Shown in pieces: positions 1 to 8,507 of a stretch of DNA of 64,000 nt. How positions within the stretch are numbered: the stretch's first letter is position 1; the number at the start of each line of letters is the position of its first letter. Below the pieces are notes generated by a model, which was not told where the DNA came from, made no database searches, and saw nothing but the letters and a program-made list of their open reading frames with translations. This DNA is from Pedobacter ghigonis (GTDB lineage: Bacteria; Bacteroidota; Bacteroidia; Sphingobacteriales; Sphingobacteriaceae). Both the position numbers and the translations under genes were made by a program. The stretch is from positions 234,943 to 298,942 of the forward strand of contig NZ_CAESCM010000006.1 in NCBI RefSeq assembly GCF_903166585.1, written 5' to 3'.

Positions 1-28
1 GTTTATTAATATTTAGGAGAACAACACA

Positions 29-586
29 ATGTCAAGAATAGGAAAAGCCCCAATTACAGTACCAGCAGGTGTTACTATTACCGTATCTAACGATAACGTT
101 GTAACAGTAAAAGGCCCTAAAGGTGAATTAACGCAAGCAGTAGATTCAGATATCACTGTAAGCCAAGAAGATGGAATTTTATCAGTTCAACGTCCATCAG
201 ATCAAAAGAAACACAAAGCATTACACGGTTTATATCGCTCATTGCTTAACAACATGGTTGTTGGTGTTACAGAAGGTTATAAATTAACTCAGGAATTAGT
301 AGGTGTTGGTTACCGTGCTACAAACACAGGTAATACATTAGATCTAGTTTTAGGTTATTCTCACCACTATGTATTCCAGTTACCAGCGGAAATTACCGTT
401 ACTACTCAATCAGAAAAAGGTCAGACTCCTAAAATCATTTTAGAGAGTATAGACAAACAATTGATTGGTCAGGTAGCAGCGAAGATCCGTTCGTTACGTG
501 CACCAGAGCCATACAAAGGTAAAGGTATCAAGTTTGTAGGTGAAGTGTTAAGAAGAAAAGCAGGTAAATCAGCATCTAAAAAATAG
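29..586 (+). CDS. rplF: 50S ribosomal protein L6
   Basis: L6 binds 23S rRNA of the large subunit close to the elongation-factor binding site. The 185-aa product has the usual length, starts MSRIGKAPI and carries the C-terminal L6 signature ([10 protein letters not shown] followed by a basic tail). The start is supported by an AGGAGA ribosome-binding sequence at 15-20, eight bases before the ATG, which is notable because Bacteroidota often lack one. It is the first complete gene of the spc segment. The window opens 28 bases upstream, in what would be the spacer after rpsH in the usual order. Identification is secure. Confidence 0.98.
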   Translation: MSRIGKAPITVPAGVTITVSNDNVVTVKGPKGELTQAVDSDITVSQEDGILSVQRPSDQKKHKALHGLYRSLLNNMVVGVTEGYKLTQELVGVGYRATNTGNTLDLVLGYSHHYVFQLPAEITVTTQSEKGQTPKIILESIDKQLIGQVAAKIRSLRAPEPYKGKGIKFVGEVLRRKAGKSASKK

Positions 587-591
587 TAATC

Positions 592-945
592 ATGGCAGGT
601 AAAAAATTATCAAGAAGAGATCGTATTAAAAAAGGGATCAGAAAAAGACTTACCGGTTCGGAAGAGCGTCCAAGGTTATCTGTATATAGAAGCAATAAAG
701 GGATTTATGCGCAGGTAATTAACGATGTAACCGGTAAAACAATAGTTTCAGCATCATCATTATCAAAAGATTTTGCAGGTACTGGAAGCAAAAGCGACCA
801 ATCAGTTGCAGTAGGTAAATTAGTTGCCGAAAAAGCAATTGCTGCTGGTGTTAAACAAGTTGTTTTCGATAGAAATGGCTATTTATACCACGGTCGTGTA
901 AAATCGTTGGCAGAGGGTGCCCGCGAAGCTGGTTTAGTATTTTAA
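592..945 (+). CDS. rplR: 50S ribosomal protein L18
   Basis: L18 binds 5S rRNA and helps anchor it in the central protuberance. The 117-aa product has a basic N-terminus ([17 protein letters not shown]) and the L18 core ending in [27 protein letters not shown] sequence. Length is normal. It starts five bases after the rplF stop and is followed 17 bases later by rpsE, so it is cotranscribed in the standard spc order. Confidence 0.97.
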   Translation: MAGKKLSRRDRIKKGIRKRLTGSEERPRLSVYRSNKGIYAQVINDVTGKTIVSASSLSKDFAGTGSKSDQSVAVGKLVAEKAIAAGVKQVVFDRNGYLYHGRVKSLAEGAREAGLVF

Positions 946-962
946 TCTGAAGAAAAAGTAAG

Positions 963-1481
963 ATGTCAACTATTAATATAAAAAGAGTAAAAACCACCGA
1001 TATCGAATTAAAGGATCGTTTGGTTAGTATACAACGTGTTGCCAAAGTAACCAAAGGTGGCCGTACTTTCAGCTTCTCGGCAATTGTTGTTGTAGGCGAT
1101 GAGAACGGTGTTGTTGGTTTCGGTTTAGGTAAAGCGAAAGAGGTAACTGAAGCAATTGCAAAAGGTGTGGATGATGCTAAAAAGAACTTGGTAAAAGTTC
1201 CAATTTTAAACGGTACTGTTCCTCACGAGCAAATCGGTAAATTCTCAGGTGGTTTTGTATTAATCAAACCAGCTGCAGTAGGTACCGGAGTAATTGCAGG
1301 TGGTGCAATGCGTGCTGTATTAGAGAGTGCTGGTGTACATAACGTATTAGCAAAATCTAAAGGTTCATCTAACCCACACAACGTGGTAAAAGCAACTGTT
1401 GATGCGTTAACTAAAATGCGCGATGCTTATACAGTAGCTCAAACCCGTGGTATTGATTTAAACAAAGTATTTAACGGATAA
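963..1481 (+). CDS. rpsE: 30S ribosomal protein S5
   Basis: S5 lies at the mRNA entry side of the small subunit and influences decoding fidelity. The 172-aa protein has the N-terminal S5 dsRBD-like domain (about residues 16-80, containing [18 protein letters not shown]) and the C-terminal S5 domain with [15 protein letters not shown] near residues 105-120. Length and order are normal. rpmD follows after four bases, suggesting tight translational linkage. Confidence 0.98.
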   Translation: MSTINIKRVKTTDIELKDRLVSIQRVAKVTKGGRTFSFSAIVVVGDENGVVGFGLGKAKEVTEAIAKGVDDAKKNLVKVPILNGTVPHEQIGKFSGGFVLIKPAAVGTGVIAGGAMRAVLESAGVHNVLAKSKGSSNPHNVVKATVDALTKMRDAYTVAQTRGIDLNKVFNG

Positions 1482-1485
1482 TATC

Positions 1486-1665
1486 ATGGCTAAGATCAAA
1501 ATAACACAAGTAAAAAGCGTTATCGACAGAAGCGAGCGCCAAAAAAGAACCGTTCAGGCTTTGGGTTTATCTAAAATGAACCAAAGTGTTGAGGTTGAAG
1601 CTACACCGCAAATTATCGGTATGGTTCGCAAAGTGAACCACCTGGTAGCTATCGAAGCAATCTAA
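1486..1665 (+). CDS. rpmD: 50S ribosomal protein L30
   Basis: A 59-aa frame starts at the ATG at 1486, four bases after rpsE, and ends TAA at 1663-1665. Its sequence begins MAKIKITQVKSVIDRSERQK and ends HLVAIEAI, matching the small bacterial L30 family, with the usual LGLSKMNQSVEV-type central motif and GMVRKV. L30 is a non-essential large-subunit protein located at the base of the subunit. Length and position between rpsE and rplO are as expected. Confidence 0.96.
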   Translation: MAKIKITQVKSVIDRSERQKRTVQALGLSKMNQSVEVEATPQIIGMVRKVNHLVAIEAI

Positions 1666-1676
1666 TAAAAAAAGTT

Positions 1677-1710
1677 AAAGGTAATATGGGGTAAAACCTG
1701 TATTGCCTTT
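1677..1710 (+). other. Imperfect hairpin between rpmD and rplO
   Basis: A 14-nt arm at 1677-1690 pairs with 1697-1710 around a 6-nt loop, allowing two G-U pairs and one mismatch. It is followed by a T-rich stretch. The rpmD-rplO spacer (105 bases) is unusually long for this operon, so this could be a partial terminator or an RNA-processing site. No experimental meaning can be assigned from sequence alone. Confidence 0.4.
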
Positions 1711-1770
1711 ATATATGTTTAATCGTTGTACCTGTTTAGTGAAAGCGAAGGGCAACACAAATTCAAAAAA

Positions 1771-2217
1771 ATGAATTTAAGTAATTTAAAACCTGCAAAA
1801 GGTTCTACAAAAAACAGCAAAAGAATTGGTCGTGGTACAGGTTCTGGTCGTGGTGGTACTTCAACTCGTGGTCATAAAGGTGCGGGTTCTCGTTCAGGTC
1901 ACTCAACCAAAATCGGTTTCGAAGGTGGTCAAATGCCTTTACAACGTCGTGTGCCTAAAGTTGGTTTCAAACCAATCAACCGCACTGAATACGTTGGTGT
2001 AAACTTAGACGTATTACAAAACTTAGCTGAAAAATTCAGCTTAACAACTATCGATTTCGCCGCTCTCCAGGCGCATGGTTTAGCTTCAAAAAACGACTTA
2101 GTTAAAATTTTAGGTCGTGGTGAAGTGAAAGCAAAATTAGAAGTTACAGCACATGCGTTTTCTGCAACCGCACAAAAAGCTATTGAAGCTGCAGGTGGTT
2201 CTATTGTAAAATTGTAA
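1771..2217 (+). CDS. rplO: 50S ribosomal protein L15
   Basis: L15 is an early-assembly large-subunit protein. The start at the ATG at 1771 gives 148 aa beginning [12 protein letters not shown], which matches the family. An in-frame TTG at 1726 would add 15 residues with no family match and is rejected. The glycine/arginine-rich N-terminal extension ([18 protein letters not shown]) and [18 protein letters not shown] are typical. secY begins seven bases after the stop. Confidence 0.97.
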   Translation: MNLSNLKPAKGSTKNSKRIGRGTGSGRGGTSTRGHKGAGSRSGHSTKIGFEGGQMPLQRRVPKVGFKPINRTEYVGVNLDVLQNLAEKFSLTTIDFAALQAHGLASKNDLVKILGRGEVKAKLEVTAHAFSATAQKAIEAAGGSIVKL

Positions 2218-2224
2218 TTATTAA

Positions 2225-3565
2225 ATGAAGAAGCTATTTACTACTTTAAGTAATATCTGGAAAATTCAGGAATTAAAAGAGCGTATATTGTTTACGCTCT
2301 TAATTCTTTTGGTATACCGTTTCGTTTCTCACGTGGTTTTACCAGGTGTAGATGCAACTGCTTTAGGCAACAACGAAAAATCGGGACTTTTAGGCTTACT
2401 GGATATGTTTGCCGGAGGTTCGTTCTCTCGTGTGTCTATTTTGGCGTTGGGGGTAATGCCTTATATCTCTGCATCAATTGTGGTGCAACTATTGGGTATT
2501 GCTGTTCCTTCTTTCCAGAAAATGCAGAAAGAAGGCGAAAGTGGTAGAAAAAAAATGAACCAGATTACCCGTTACCTAACGGTAGCGATCACAATCGTTC
2601 AGTCTGTTGGTTATGTTAAAACGCAGGTTCCGGCAGAAGCTATTTTATTACCAAACACGTTATTTTTAGTGTTATCTACGTTTGTATTAACGGCAGGTAC
2701 CTTATTTGTAATGTGGTTAGGTGAAAAAATTACTGATAAAGGAATTGGTAACGGTACCTCACTAATCATTATGGTTGGTATCATTGCCCGTTTACCTGTT
2801 GCAATTTCTCAAGAGTTTAGTGCACGTGTGGGTTCGTCAAGTGAGGGTGGAGGTCCGGTAGCATTAGTTTTGGAAATCGTTGCCTTATTTGCAGTTGTAA
2901 TGTTTACCATTTTAATTGTTCAGGGTGTACGTAAAGTGCCTGTACAATACGCTAAGAAAATTGTTGGTAACCGCCAGTTTGGTGGTGTTCGTCAGTACAT
3001 TCCTTTAAAGGTTAATGCTGCCGGTGTTATGCCAATCATTTTCGCTCAGGCGTTAATGTTCATTCCAGGTGCTATTATGCAGTTTGTTCCTTCGTTACAG
3101 GGCTCATGGTTAATCCAGTTCAGTAACACAACATCGTTGGCTTATAGCTTAACATTCGCATTTTTAATTATTGCCTTTACTTTCTTCTATACTGCCATTA
3201 CAGTTAATCCAACTCAAATGAGCGATGATATGAAGAAAAACGGTGGTTTTATCCCGGGTATTAAACCTGGTTTCGCAACATCAACTTTTATTGATGATGT
3301 GATTTCTAAAATCACTTTCCCAGGTGCAGTTTTTTTAGCGATTATTGCTGTTCTGCCTTCTATTGCGGTTAAGTTTGGTATTAAACAAGAGTTTGCTCAC
3401 TTCTTTGGTGGTACATCTTTATTGATTTTGGTTGGTGTTGTGTTGGATACCTTACAACAGATCGAAAGCTATTTATTGATGCGTCATTACGATGGTTTAA
3501 TGAAAACCGGTAGGGTTACTGGCAGAACAGGTGTACCTGCTGCAAGTAGCAACGCTGCGTTGTAG
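2225..3565 (+). CDS. secY: Protein translocase subunit SecY
   Basis: SecY is the channel-forming subunit of the SecYEG inner-membrane translocon. The 446-aa protein has about ten hydrophobic segments. Recognisable motifs include the plug region GLLGLLDMFAGGS near residue 55, GIGNGTSLIIM near residue 175 and the cytoplasmic loop NPTQMSDDMKKNGGFIPGI near residue 325. Length is normal for Bacteroidota. It sits between rplO and map. The adk gene that separates secY and map in many bacteria is absent here, as is usual for this phylum. Confidence 0.98.
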   Translation: MKKLFTTLSNIWKIQELKERILFTLLILLVYRFVSHVVLPGVDATALGNNEKSGLLGLLDMFAGGSFSRVSILALGVMPYISASIVVQLLGIAVPSFQKMQKEGESGRKKMNQITRYLTVAITIVQSVGYVKTQVPAEAILLPNTLFLVLSTFVLTAGTLFVMWLGEKITDKGIGNGTSLIIMVGIIARLPVAISQEFSARVGSSSEGGGPVALVLEIVALFAVVMFTILIVQGVRKVPVQYAKKIVGNRQFGGVRQYIPLKVNAAGVMPIIFAQALMFIPGAIMQFVPSLQGSWLIQFSNTTSLAYSLTFAFLIIAFTFFYTAITVNPTQMSDDMKKNGGFIPGIKPGFATSTFIDDVISKITFPGAVFLAIIAVLPSIAVKFGIKQEFAHFFGGTSLLILVGVVLDTLQQIESYLLMRHYDGLMKTGRVTGRTGVPAASSNAAL

Positions 3566-3573
3566 TGTAAAGG

Positions 3574-4359
3574 ATGTCTAAAATTTATTACAAGTCTCTT
3601 GAAGAGATCGAGTTAATAAGAGAAAGTTCCATGCTTGTTTCTAAAACTTTAGCCGAAGTGGCGAAAGTGATAAAAGCAGGCATGACTACTATTCAGTTAG
3701 ATAAGTTAGCTTACGAGTTTATCAGTGATCACGGGGCAATCCCGGCATTTTTAAACTACAATGGTTTCCCTTACTCATTATGTATTTCGCCAAATGAACA
3801 GGTTGTTCATGGTTTTCCAGGTGAGTATGTAATACAGGAGGGAGATTTAATTTCGGTTGATTGCGGCGTAATTAAAAACAATTATTTTGGCGATTCGGCT
3901 TATACCTTTTCGATAGGAGAGATAGATGCAGAAAAACAAAAACTAGTTGAAGTTACCAAGCGTTGTCTGGAATTAGGTATTGAAAAGGCAGTAGCTGGCA
4001 TGCGGATCGGTGATATCGGTTTTGCAGTTCAGCAACATGCAGAGACTAACGGATTTGGCGTAGTAAGAGAACTGGTAGGACATGGTGTGGGTGTAAAGCT
4101 TCATGAGAAACCAGAAGTTCCTAATTATGGAAAGCGTGGTGCAGGGCCAAAACTTGAAGAAGGAATGGTAATTGCAATTGAACCCATGATTAATGCAGGC
4201 GTTGCCGGTGTTAAATTTCATAAAGACGGATGGACAGTAACGAGTAAAGACAATAAGCCATCGGCACATTTTGAACACACAGTAGCCGTAAAAAAGGGCA
4301 AAGCAGATGTTTTATCGACGTTTTCTATTATAGAAGAAGTTTTACAACAAAAAAAATAA
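3574..4359 (+). CDS. map: Methionine aminopeptidase, type I
   Basis: This cytosolic metalloprotease removes the initiator methionine from new proteins. The 261-aa product shows the pita-bread-fold metal ligands in order: Asp in ISVDCGV, Asp in GDSAYTF, His in GHGVGVKLHE, Glu in IEPMINAG and Glu in FEHTVAV. The His in the CISPNEQVVHG segment is also present. It lies eight bases after secY and is cotranscribed with it. Confidence 0.97.
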   Translation: MSKIYYKSLEEIELIRESSMLVSKTLAEVAKVIKAGMTTIQLDKLAYEFISDHGAIPAFLNYNGFPYSLCISPNEQVVHGFPGEYVIQEGDLISVDCGVIKNNYFGDSAYTFSIGEIDAEKQKLVEVTKRCLELGIEKAVAGMRIGDIGFAVQQHAETNGFGVVRELVGHGVGVKLHEKPEVPNYGKRGAGPKLEEGMVIAIEPMINAGVAGVKFHKDGWTVTSKDNKPSAHFEHTVAVKKGKADVLSTFSIIEEVLQQKK

Positions 4360-4378
4360 ATAATTAAAATTTTTTATT

Positions 4379-4386
4379 TAATTTTG
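4379..4386 (+). promoter_or_regulatory. Possible -7 box (TAATTTTG) upstream of infA
   Basis: TAATTTTG matches the Bacteroidota -7 consensus TAnnTTTG and lies 44 bases before the infA start, in the only sizeable gap between map and infA. No convincing TTG/TTTG -33 element is visible, so this is a tentative internal promoter for the infA-rpmJ-rpsM part of the operon. Confidence 0.35.
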
Positions 4387-4430
4387 CAACCCTGTTTAGA
4401 AGCAGCTAATTAAGTAACAATCAATAAAAT

Positions 4431-4649
4431 ATGGCTAAACAAGCCTCAATTGAACAAGACGGAGTAATAAGAGAAGCATTGTCTAATGCGATGTTCAGAG
4501 TTGAACTCGAAAACGGACATGAAATTATTGCGCACATTTCAGGAAAGATGCGGATGCACTACATCAAAATTCTTCCTGGTGATAAAGTAAAACTAGAGAT
4601 GTCGCCGTATGATTTAACAAAAGGCCGCATCACTTATAGATACAAATAA
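4431..4649 (+). CDS. infA: Translation initiation factor IF-1
   Basis: IF-1 occupies the ribosomal A site during initiation. The 72-aa protein is a single OB-fold (S1-like) domain with the characteristic [25 protein letters not shown] core and the ending [12 protein letters not shown]. Length and sequence are canonical. It is followed one base later by rpmJ. Confidence 0.98.
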   Translation: MAKQASIEQDGVIREALSNAMFRVELENGHEIIAHISGKMRMHYIKILPGDKVKLEMSPYDLTKGRITYRYK

Positions 4650-4650
4650 A

Positions 4651-4767
4651 ATGAAAGTTAGATCATCAATTAAAAAACGTAGCGCTGATTGTAAGATTAT
4701 TCGCCGTAAAGGAAAACTTTACGTTATCAACAAGAAAAATCCGAAATACAAGCAACGTCAAGGGTAA
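4651..4767 (+). CDS. rpmJ: 50S ribosomal protein L36, zinc-free (C-) form
   Basis: A 38-aa frame starts at the ATG at 4651, directly after infA, and begins [20 protein letters not shown] and ends PKYKQRQG, which identifies L36. Only one cysteine remains, and the usual histidine before the KQRQG end is tyrosine. The Cys4/His zinc ribbon of C+ L36 is therefore missing, giving the C- paralogue type. This is consistent with what I recall for Bacteroidota. Confidence 0.96.
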   Translation: MKVRSSIKKRSADCKIIRRKGKLYVINKKNPKYKQRQG

Positions 4768-4837
4768 TTAAAAAATATTGTAATTTACCGTACAACGGTG
4801 GCCCGCCGTTCGGGATTACTTCAAAACATCAATAAAT

Positions 4838-5215
4838 ATGGCAAGGATTTCAGGTATTGATTTACCAAGAAACAAAAGAGGAGAGATTGGTTTAACCTAT
4901 ATCTATGGTATCGGTAGAACAACTGCACAACGTATTTTAACTACTGCAGGTATCGATCTAAACAAAAAAGTACAAGACTGGTCTGATGATGAGTTATCAG
5001 CTATCCGTACAATGATTAACGATGAGATTAAAGTAGAAGGTGCTTTACGCTCAGAGGTTCAGTTAAACATCAAACGTTTAATGGATATTGGTTGTTACCG
5101 TGGTTTACGTCACAGAAAAGGTTTACCTTCTCGTGGTCAGCGTACTAAAAACAACTCACGTACTCGTAAGGGTAAGAGAAAAACAGTTGCTAACAAGAAA
5201 AAAGCTACTAAGTAA
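4838..5215 (+). CDS. rpsM: 30S ribosomal protein S13
   Basis: S13 sits in the head of the small subunit and contacts the P-site tRNA and the large subunit. The 125-aa protein begins [17 protein letters not shown], carries the helix-two-turn-helix region with [11 protein letters not shown], and ends in a basic tail containing [17 protein letters not shown] and RTRKGKRKT. Length is normal. The spacer to rpsK is 166 bases and contains repeats, described separately. Confidence 0.97.
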   Translation: MARISGIDLPRNKRGEIGLTYIYGIGRTTAQRILTTAGIDLNKKVQDWSDDELSAIRTMINDEIKVEGALRSEVQLNIKRLMDIGCYRGLRHRKGLPSRGQRTKNNSRTRKGKRKTVANKKKATK

Positions 5216-5381
5216 TAGATAGATCTGAGCTGTGAGATCCGATAGCTATCGGATTTAGATGTGAGAATCATGTCTTTAAAACCGGCTCAAATCTGGAATA
5301 AAAGAGAAAAAGTAGGATACTGAGTATCGGGGTAGGAAAGTTTCCTATCTCAAGTCTCATATCTAAAATCTAAAAGATAAA
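5216..5381. repeat. Repeat-bearing spacer inside the ribosomal operon
   Basis: The rpsM-rpsK spacer contains a perfect 18-bp palindrome at 5237-5254 (core CCGATAGCTATCGG). It also contains low-complexity runs of the types 'TGTGAGAT', 'GATGTGAGAAT' and, in the opposite sense, 'CAAGTCTCATATCTAAAATC'. These resemble short interspersed sequences seen in many other spacers of this window. No ORF or promoter is evident in it. Confidence 0.6.
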
Positions 5382-5771
5382 ATGGCTAAAAGTAAAAAAG
5401 TAACAAAAAAACGTATCGTTGTAATTGAGCCTGTTGGTCAGGCGCATATCAATGCTACCTTCAACAACATCATCGTTACCTTAACAAACAACAACGGACA
5501 GACTATCTCATGGTCTTCTGCTGGTAAAATGGGCTTTAAAGGTTCTAAAAAGAACACGCCTTATGCAGCTGGTCAAGCAGCTTCAGATTGCGGTAAAGTT
5601 GCGTTTGACTTAGGTTTACGTAAAGTTGAAGTATTTGTAAAAGGTCCGGGTTCAGGTCGTGAATCTGCAATCAGAACTTTGCAAGTAGCAGGTATCGAAG
5701 TAACGTCTATTAAAGATATTACTCCACTTCCTCACAACGGATGTCGTCCTCCTAAAAAGAGAAGAGTTTAA
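5382..5771 (+). CDS. rpsK: 30S ribosomal protein S11
   Basis: S11 lies on the platform of the small subunit near the mRNA exit. The 129-aa protein has a lysine-rich N-terminus and the S11 core with [15 protein letters not shown] and [18 protein letters not shown]. It ends [18 protein letters not shown], the canonical S11 terminus. It is separated from rpsM by a repeat-bearing spacer and followed by rpsD after 62 bases. Confidence 0.98.
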   Translation: MAKSKKVTKKRIVVIEPVGQAHINATFNNIIVTLTNNNGQTISWSSAGKMGFKGSKKNTPYAAGQAASDCGKVAFDLGLRKVEVFVKGPGSGRESAIRTLQVAGIEVTSIKDITPLPHNGCRPPKKRRV

Positions 5772-5833
5772 TTAATTTTAAAGCTAAGAATCTCCAGCTA
5801 CAGGTTGGATGATACTTTAAAAACAGAAAAAAA

Positions 5834-6442
5834 ATGGCAAGATATACAGGCCCAAAATCAAAGATCGCCCGTAAATTCAGAGAACCAATCTTCGGTCCTG
5901 ATAAGGTGTTAGACAGAAAAAATTATCCTCCTGGCCAACATGGCGTTTCAAAAAGAAGAGGAAAACAATCTGAGTATGCAATCCAGTTAATGGAGAAACA
6001 AAAAGTAAAATATACTTATGGTGTATTAGAAAAGCAGTTCAGTAACTTGTTTAAAAAAGCATCTTCACGTGCTGGTATTACCGGTGATAACTTACTTCAG
6101 TTATTAGAAGCACGTTTAGATAACACAGTATACCGTTTAGGTATTTCAACAACCCGTTCTGGTGCACGCCAGTTAGTTAGCCATAAACACGTAACCGTGA
6201 ATGGTGAAGTTGTAAATATCCCTTCATATCAGTTAAAAGCTGGTGATGTGGTTGCTGTTCGTGAAAAATCTAAATCATTAGAATCAATTAGTAACTCAGT
6301 TGCAGGCAGAACAATCAACAAGTTCGCATGGTTAGAGTGGAATGCTGGTGAATTAACCGGTAAATTCTTAACTTACCCTCAACGTGATGAGATTCCTGAA
6401 AACATCAAGGAAAACTTAATCATCGAGTTGTACTCAAAGTAA
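5834..6442 (+). CDS. rpsD: 30S ribosomal protein S4
   Basis: S4 is a primary 16S rRNA-binding protein that nucleates small-subunit assembly. In some bacteria it is also the translational repressor of the alpha operon. The 202-aa protein begins [21 protein letters not shown] and has the S4 RNA-binding domain at about residues 92-155 ([14 protein letters not shown] then [17 protein letters not shown]). Length is normal. A strong intrinsic terminator follows the stop at 6453-6486, just before rpoA. Confidence 0.98.
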   Translation: MARYTGPKSKIARKFREPIFGPDKVLDRKNYPPGQHGVSKRRGKQSEYAIQLMEKQKVKYTYGVLEKQFSNLFKKASSRAGITGDNLLQLLEARLDNTVYRLGISTTRSGARQLVSHKHVTVNGEVVNIPSYQLKAGDVVAVREKSKSLESISNSVAGRTINKFAWLEWNAGELTGKFLTYPQRDEIPENIKENLIIELYSK

Positions 6443-6452
6443 TAAATAAGAT

Positions 6453-6486
6453 AGTTAATTACCTCAAAAGGGTAATTAACTTTTTT
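6453..6486 (+). terminator. Intrinsic terminator between rpsD and rpoA
   Basis: An 11-nt perfect stem (AGTTAATTACC at 6453-6463 with GGTAATTAACT at 6471-6481) encloses a 7-nt loop and runs into six T residues. It lies inside the ribosomal operon, ahead of rpoA and rplQ. It may therefore lower rather than abolish downstream transcription. Confidence 0.75.
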
Positions 6487-6527
6487 CTTGTTACTATATA
6501 TTCAATAACGAATTTAAAAAATTATAA

Positions 6528-7520
6528 ATGGCAATTTTAGCATTTCAGAAACCTGACAAAGTGATCATGCAGAAATCAACTGATTTCGATGGCACATTTG
6601 AATTTCGTCCTTTAGAGCCCGGTTTCGGTGTAACAATTGGTAATGCCTTAAGAAGAATTTTACTTTCTTCGTTAGAAGGTTATGCTATTACTACTATTCG
6701 TTTTTCAGGCGTTTCTCACGAGTTTTCTACCATGAAAGGTGTTGTAGAAGATTTAACTGATATCATCTTAAACTTAAAACAAGTTCGTTTTAAGAAAACA
6801 GGCGATTCAGGTGATTCTGAAAAAGTTTTCATCATCGTTAATGGTCAAGATCAGTTTAAAGCTGGTGATATCACTAAATTCTCTAACAACTTTACAGTTT
6901 TAAACCCTGAGCACGTAATCTGCAACATGGATAAATCTGTTACTTTGGAAGTGGAATTAACCATCAATAAAGGACGTGGTTATGTACCTGCTGAAGAAAA
7001 TAAAGTTGCTGATGCTGTTGTAGGTGTTATTGCGATCGATTCGATTTATACTCCGATGAAAAATGTAAAATACACGATCGAAAACTTTCGTGTTGAACAA
7101 AAAACGGATTATGAAAAATTAGTATTGGATATCTCTACTGATGGCTCAATTCATCCTGAAGAAGCATTAAAAGAAGCGGCTAAGATCCTTATCCAACACT
7201 TTATGTTGTTCTCAGATGAGAACCTGGTATTAGAATCTCAGGCTAAAGAAGAAACTAAAGAAGTTGACGAGGAAATTTTACACATGCGTAAAATTCTTAA
7301 AACTGAATTAGTAGATATGGATTTATCAGTTAGAGCATTAAACTGCTTAAAAGCTGCTGATATCCGCACTTTAGCTGATTTAGTTTCTTACGATGTTGCT
7401 GATATGTTAAAATTCAGAAACTTCGGTAAAAAATCTTTAACAGAGATTCAAGAACTTGTAAAATCAAAAGGTTTATCATTTGGTATGAACCTGTCTAAAT
7501 TTAAATTAGACGAAGAGTAA
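6528..7520 (+). CDS. rpoA: DNA-directed RNA polymerase subunit alpha
   Basis: The alpha subunit dimerises to scaffold RNA polymerase assembly and contacts activators and UP elements. The 330-aa protein has the N-terminal dimerisation domain (about residues 15-230, with [20 protein letters not shown]). The C-terminal helix-hairpin-helix domain spans about residues 260-325 ([32 protein letters not shown]). Length is standard. It is placed between the rpsD terminator and rplQ. Confidence 0.98.
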   Translation: MAILAFQKPDKVIMQKSTDFDGTFEFRPLEPGFGVTIGNALRRILLSSLEGYAITTIRFSGVSHEFSTMKGVVEDLTDIILNLKQVRFKKTGDSGDSEKVFIIVNGQDQFKAGDITKFSNNFTVLNPEHVICNMDKSVTLEVELTINKGRGYVPAEENKVADAVVGVIAIDSIYTPMKNVKYTIENFRVEQKTDYEKLVLDISTDGSIHPEEALKEAAKILIQHFMLFSDENLVLESQAKEETKEVDEEILHMRKILKTELVDMDLSVRALNCLKAADIRTLADLVSYDVADMLKFRNFGKKSLTEIQELVKSKGLSFGMNLSKFKLDEE

Positions 7521-7522
7521 AA

Positions 7523-7551
7523 GCATGGCGCCATGCGCTTAGCGCTAAGCG
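7523..7551. repeat. Two adjacent palindromes after rpoA
   Basis: A perfect 14-bp palindrome GCATGGCGCCATGC (7523-7536) is immediately followed, sharing one base, by a 16-bp palindrome CGCTTAGCGCTAAGCG (7536-7551). The second belongs to a family seen again at 36050-36073 and, inside a coding region, at 15496-15515. No T-run follows, so it is not a standard terminator. Confidence 0.6.
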
Positions 7552-7572
7552 TTGAATAAAATAATTTTTAAC

Positions 7573-7610
7573 AGTGTATAATTCCCTCTGAGACAGAGAC
7601 GGTATACACT
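7573..7610 (+). other. Nested hairpin in the rplQ leader
   Basis: AGTGTATA (7573-7580) pairs with TATACACT (7603-7610), and an inner stem CTCTG (7586-7590) pairs with CAGAG (7594-7598). The structure ends 13 bases before the rplQ start. It could be a protein-binding leader or an RNase III-type site, but function is unknown. Confidence 0.45.
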
Positions 7611-7623
7611 TAATCAAAAAACA

Positions 7624-8160
7624 ATGAGACACGGTAAAAAAGTTAATCACTTAGGCAGAACCGACAGCCACAGAAAAGCGATGTTAGCTAACATGGCTAC
7701 TTCACTTATTAAAGCAAAAAGAATTACTACAACTTTAGCTAAAGCTAAAGCTTTACGTACTTATGTTGAGCCATTAATCACTAAAGCGAAAAATGACACA
7801 ACTCACTCACGTCGTACAGTTTTCTCTTACCTACAGGATAAAGAAGTAATCACTATTTTGTTCCGTGAAGTGGCTGAGAAAGTTGCAAACCGTCCAGGTG
7901 GTTACACTCGTATCATTAAATTAAACAACCGTTTAGGTGATAACGCTGAAATGGCTTTAATTGAATTGGTAGATTATAACGAAGTTTACGGTAAAGATGT
8001 AGAAGCTAAAGAAGAGAAGAAAACTACTCGTCGTGGTAGAAGCAAAGCTGCTGCTCCTAAAAAAGCTGCTGAGGCGAAAGCTGAAGTTGCTGAAGAAGTT
8101 GCACCAGAAGCTGCTCCTGCTGAAGAAGCTCCAGCTACTGAAGAACCAAAAGGAGAATAA
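7624..8160 (+). CDS. rplQ: 50S ribosomal protein L17 with Ala/Glu-rich tail
   Basis: L17 lies near the peptide exit tunnel. Residues 1-120 are canonical ([20 protein letters not shown], then [10 protein letters not shown] and [19 protein letters not shown]). The protein is 178 aa, about 50-60 residues longer than E. coli L17. The excess is a low-complexity C-terminal tail rich in Ala, Glu and Lys (from about residue 128), a feature common in Bacteroidota L17. It is the last gene of the operon, and a strong terminator follows 22 bases after the stop. Confidence 0.97.
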   Translation: MRHGKKVNHLGRTDSHRKAMLANMATSLIKAKRITTTLAKAKALRTYVEPLITKAKNDTTHSRRTVFSYLQDKEVITILFREVAEKVANRPGGYTRIIKLNNRLGDNAEMALIELVDYNEVYGKDVEAKEEKKTTRRGRSKAAAPKKAAEAKAEVAEEVAPEAAPAEEAPATEEPKGE

Positions 8161-8182
8161 TTTTATTCACCTTAAGATTTGG

Positions 8183-8215
8183 AAAGTCCTGTTCGAAAGA
8201 GCAGGACTTTTTTTT
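8183..8215 (+). terminator. Intrinsic terminator of the ribosomal operon
   Basis: AAAGTCCTG (8183-8191) pairs with CAGGACTTT (8202-8210) and is followed by further T residues. It is positioned right after rplQ and marks the end of the operon. Confidence 0.85.
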
Positions 8216-8218
8216 GTG

Positions 8219-8363
8219 CCTGTCATTCTGAACGTAGTGAATGAATCTCTAAGCTATAAAATACTGACTTCAACAAACAAGTAGACCCTAATTACAACGA
8301 TTTGTAGACACCCAAATTTCTGTGTTAATGGGAAAGGGATTCTTCGCTGCGCTCAGAATGACA
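8219..8363. repeat. Inverted pair of REP-like repeats
   Basis: A copy reading TGTCATTCTGAACGTAGTGA at 8221-8240 (continuing into GAATCTC) is matched on the opposite strand by sequence at 8339-8363 (GATTCTTCGCTGCGCTCAGA, continuing ATGACA). About 85 bases lie between the copies. The family resembles the dispersed TGTCATTCTGAGC-type elements common in Sphingobacteriaceae genomes. The rest of the 8161-8507 gap contains no credible gene. Confidence 0.6.
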
Positions 8364-8507
8364 ATGCTTTGTAGAAATGCACCAATAAACCAATGCCCAA
8401 TGAACAAATGAACAAATGAACCAACAAAGCAAACGTTTGTCTCATTTTTTCATTACATGGCTTTATTTCAAGCAGCTATGCATAAATTAGCTTCAAACAA
8501 ATTAAAG

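Noticed and set aside
8033..8284. 83-aa plus-strand frame overlapping the end of rplQ
   Set aside because: It is a shifted frame over the Ala/Lys-rich rplQ tail and gives a Leu/Lys repeat. It runs through the operon terminator.
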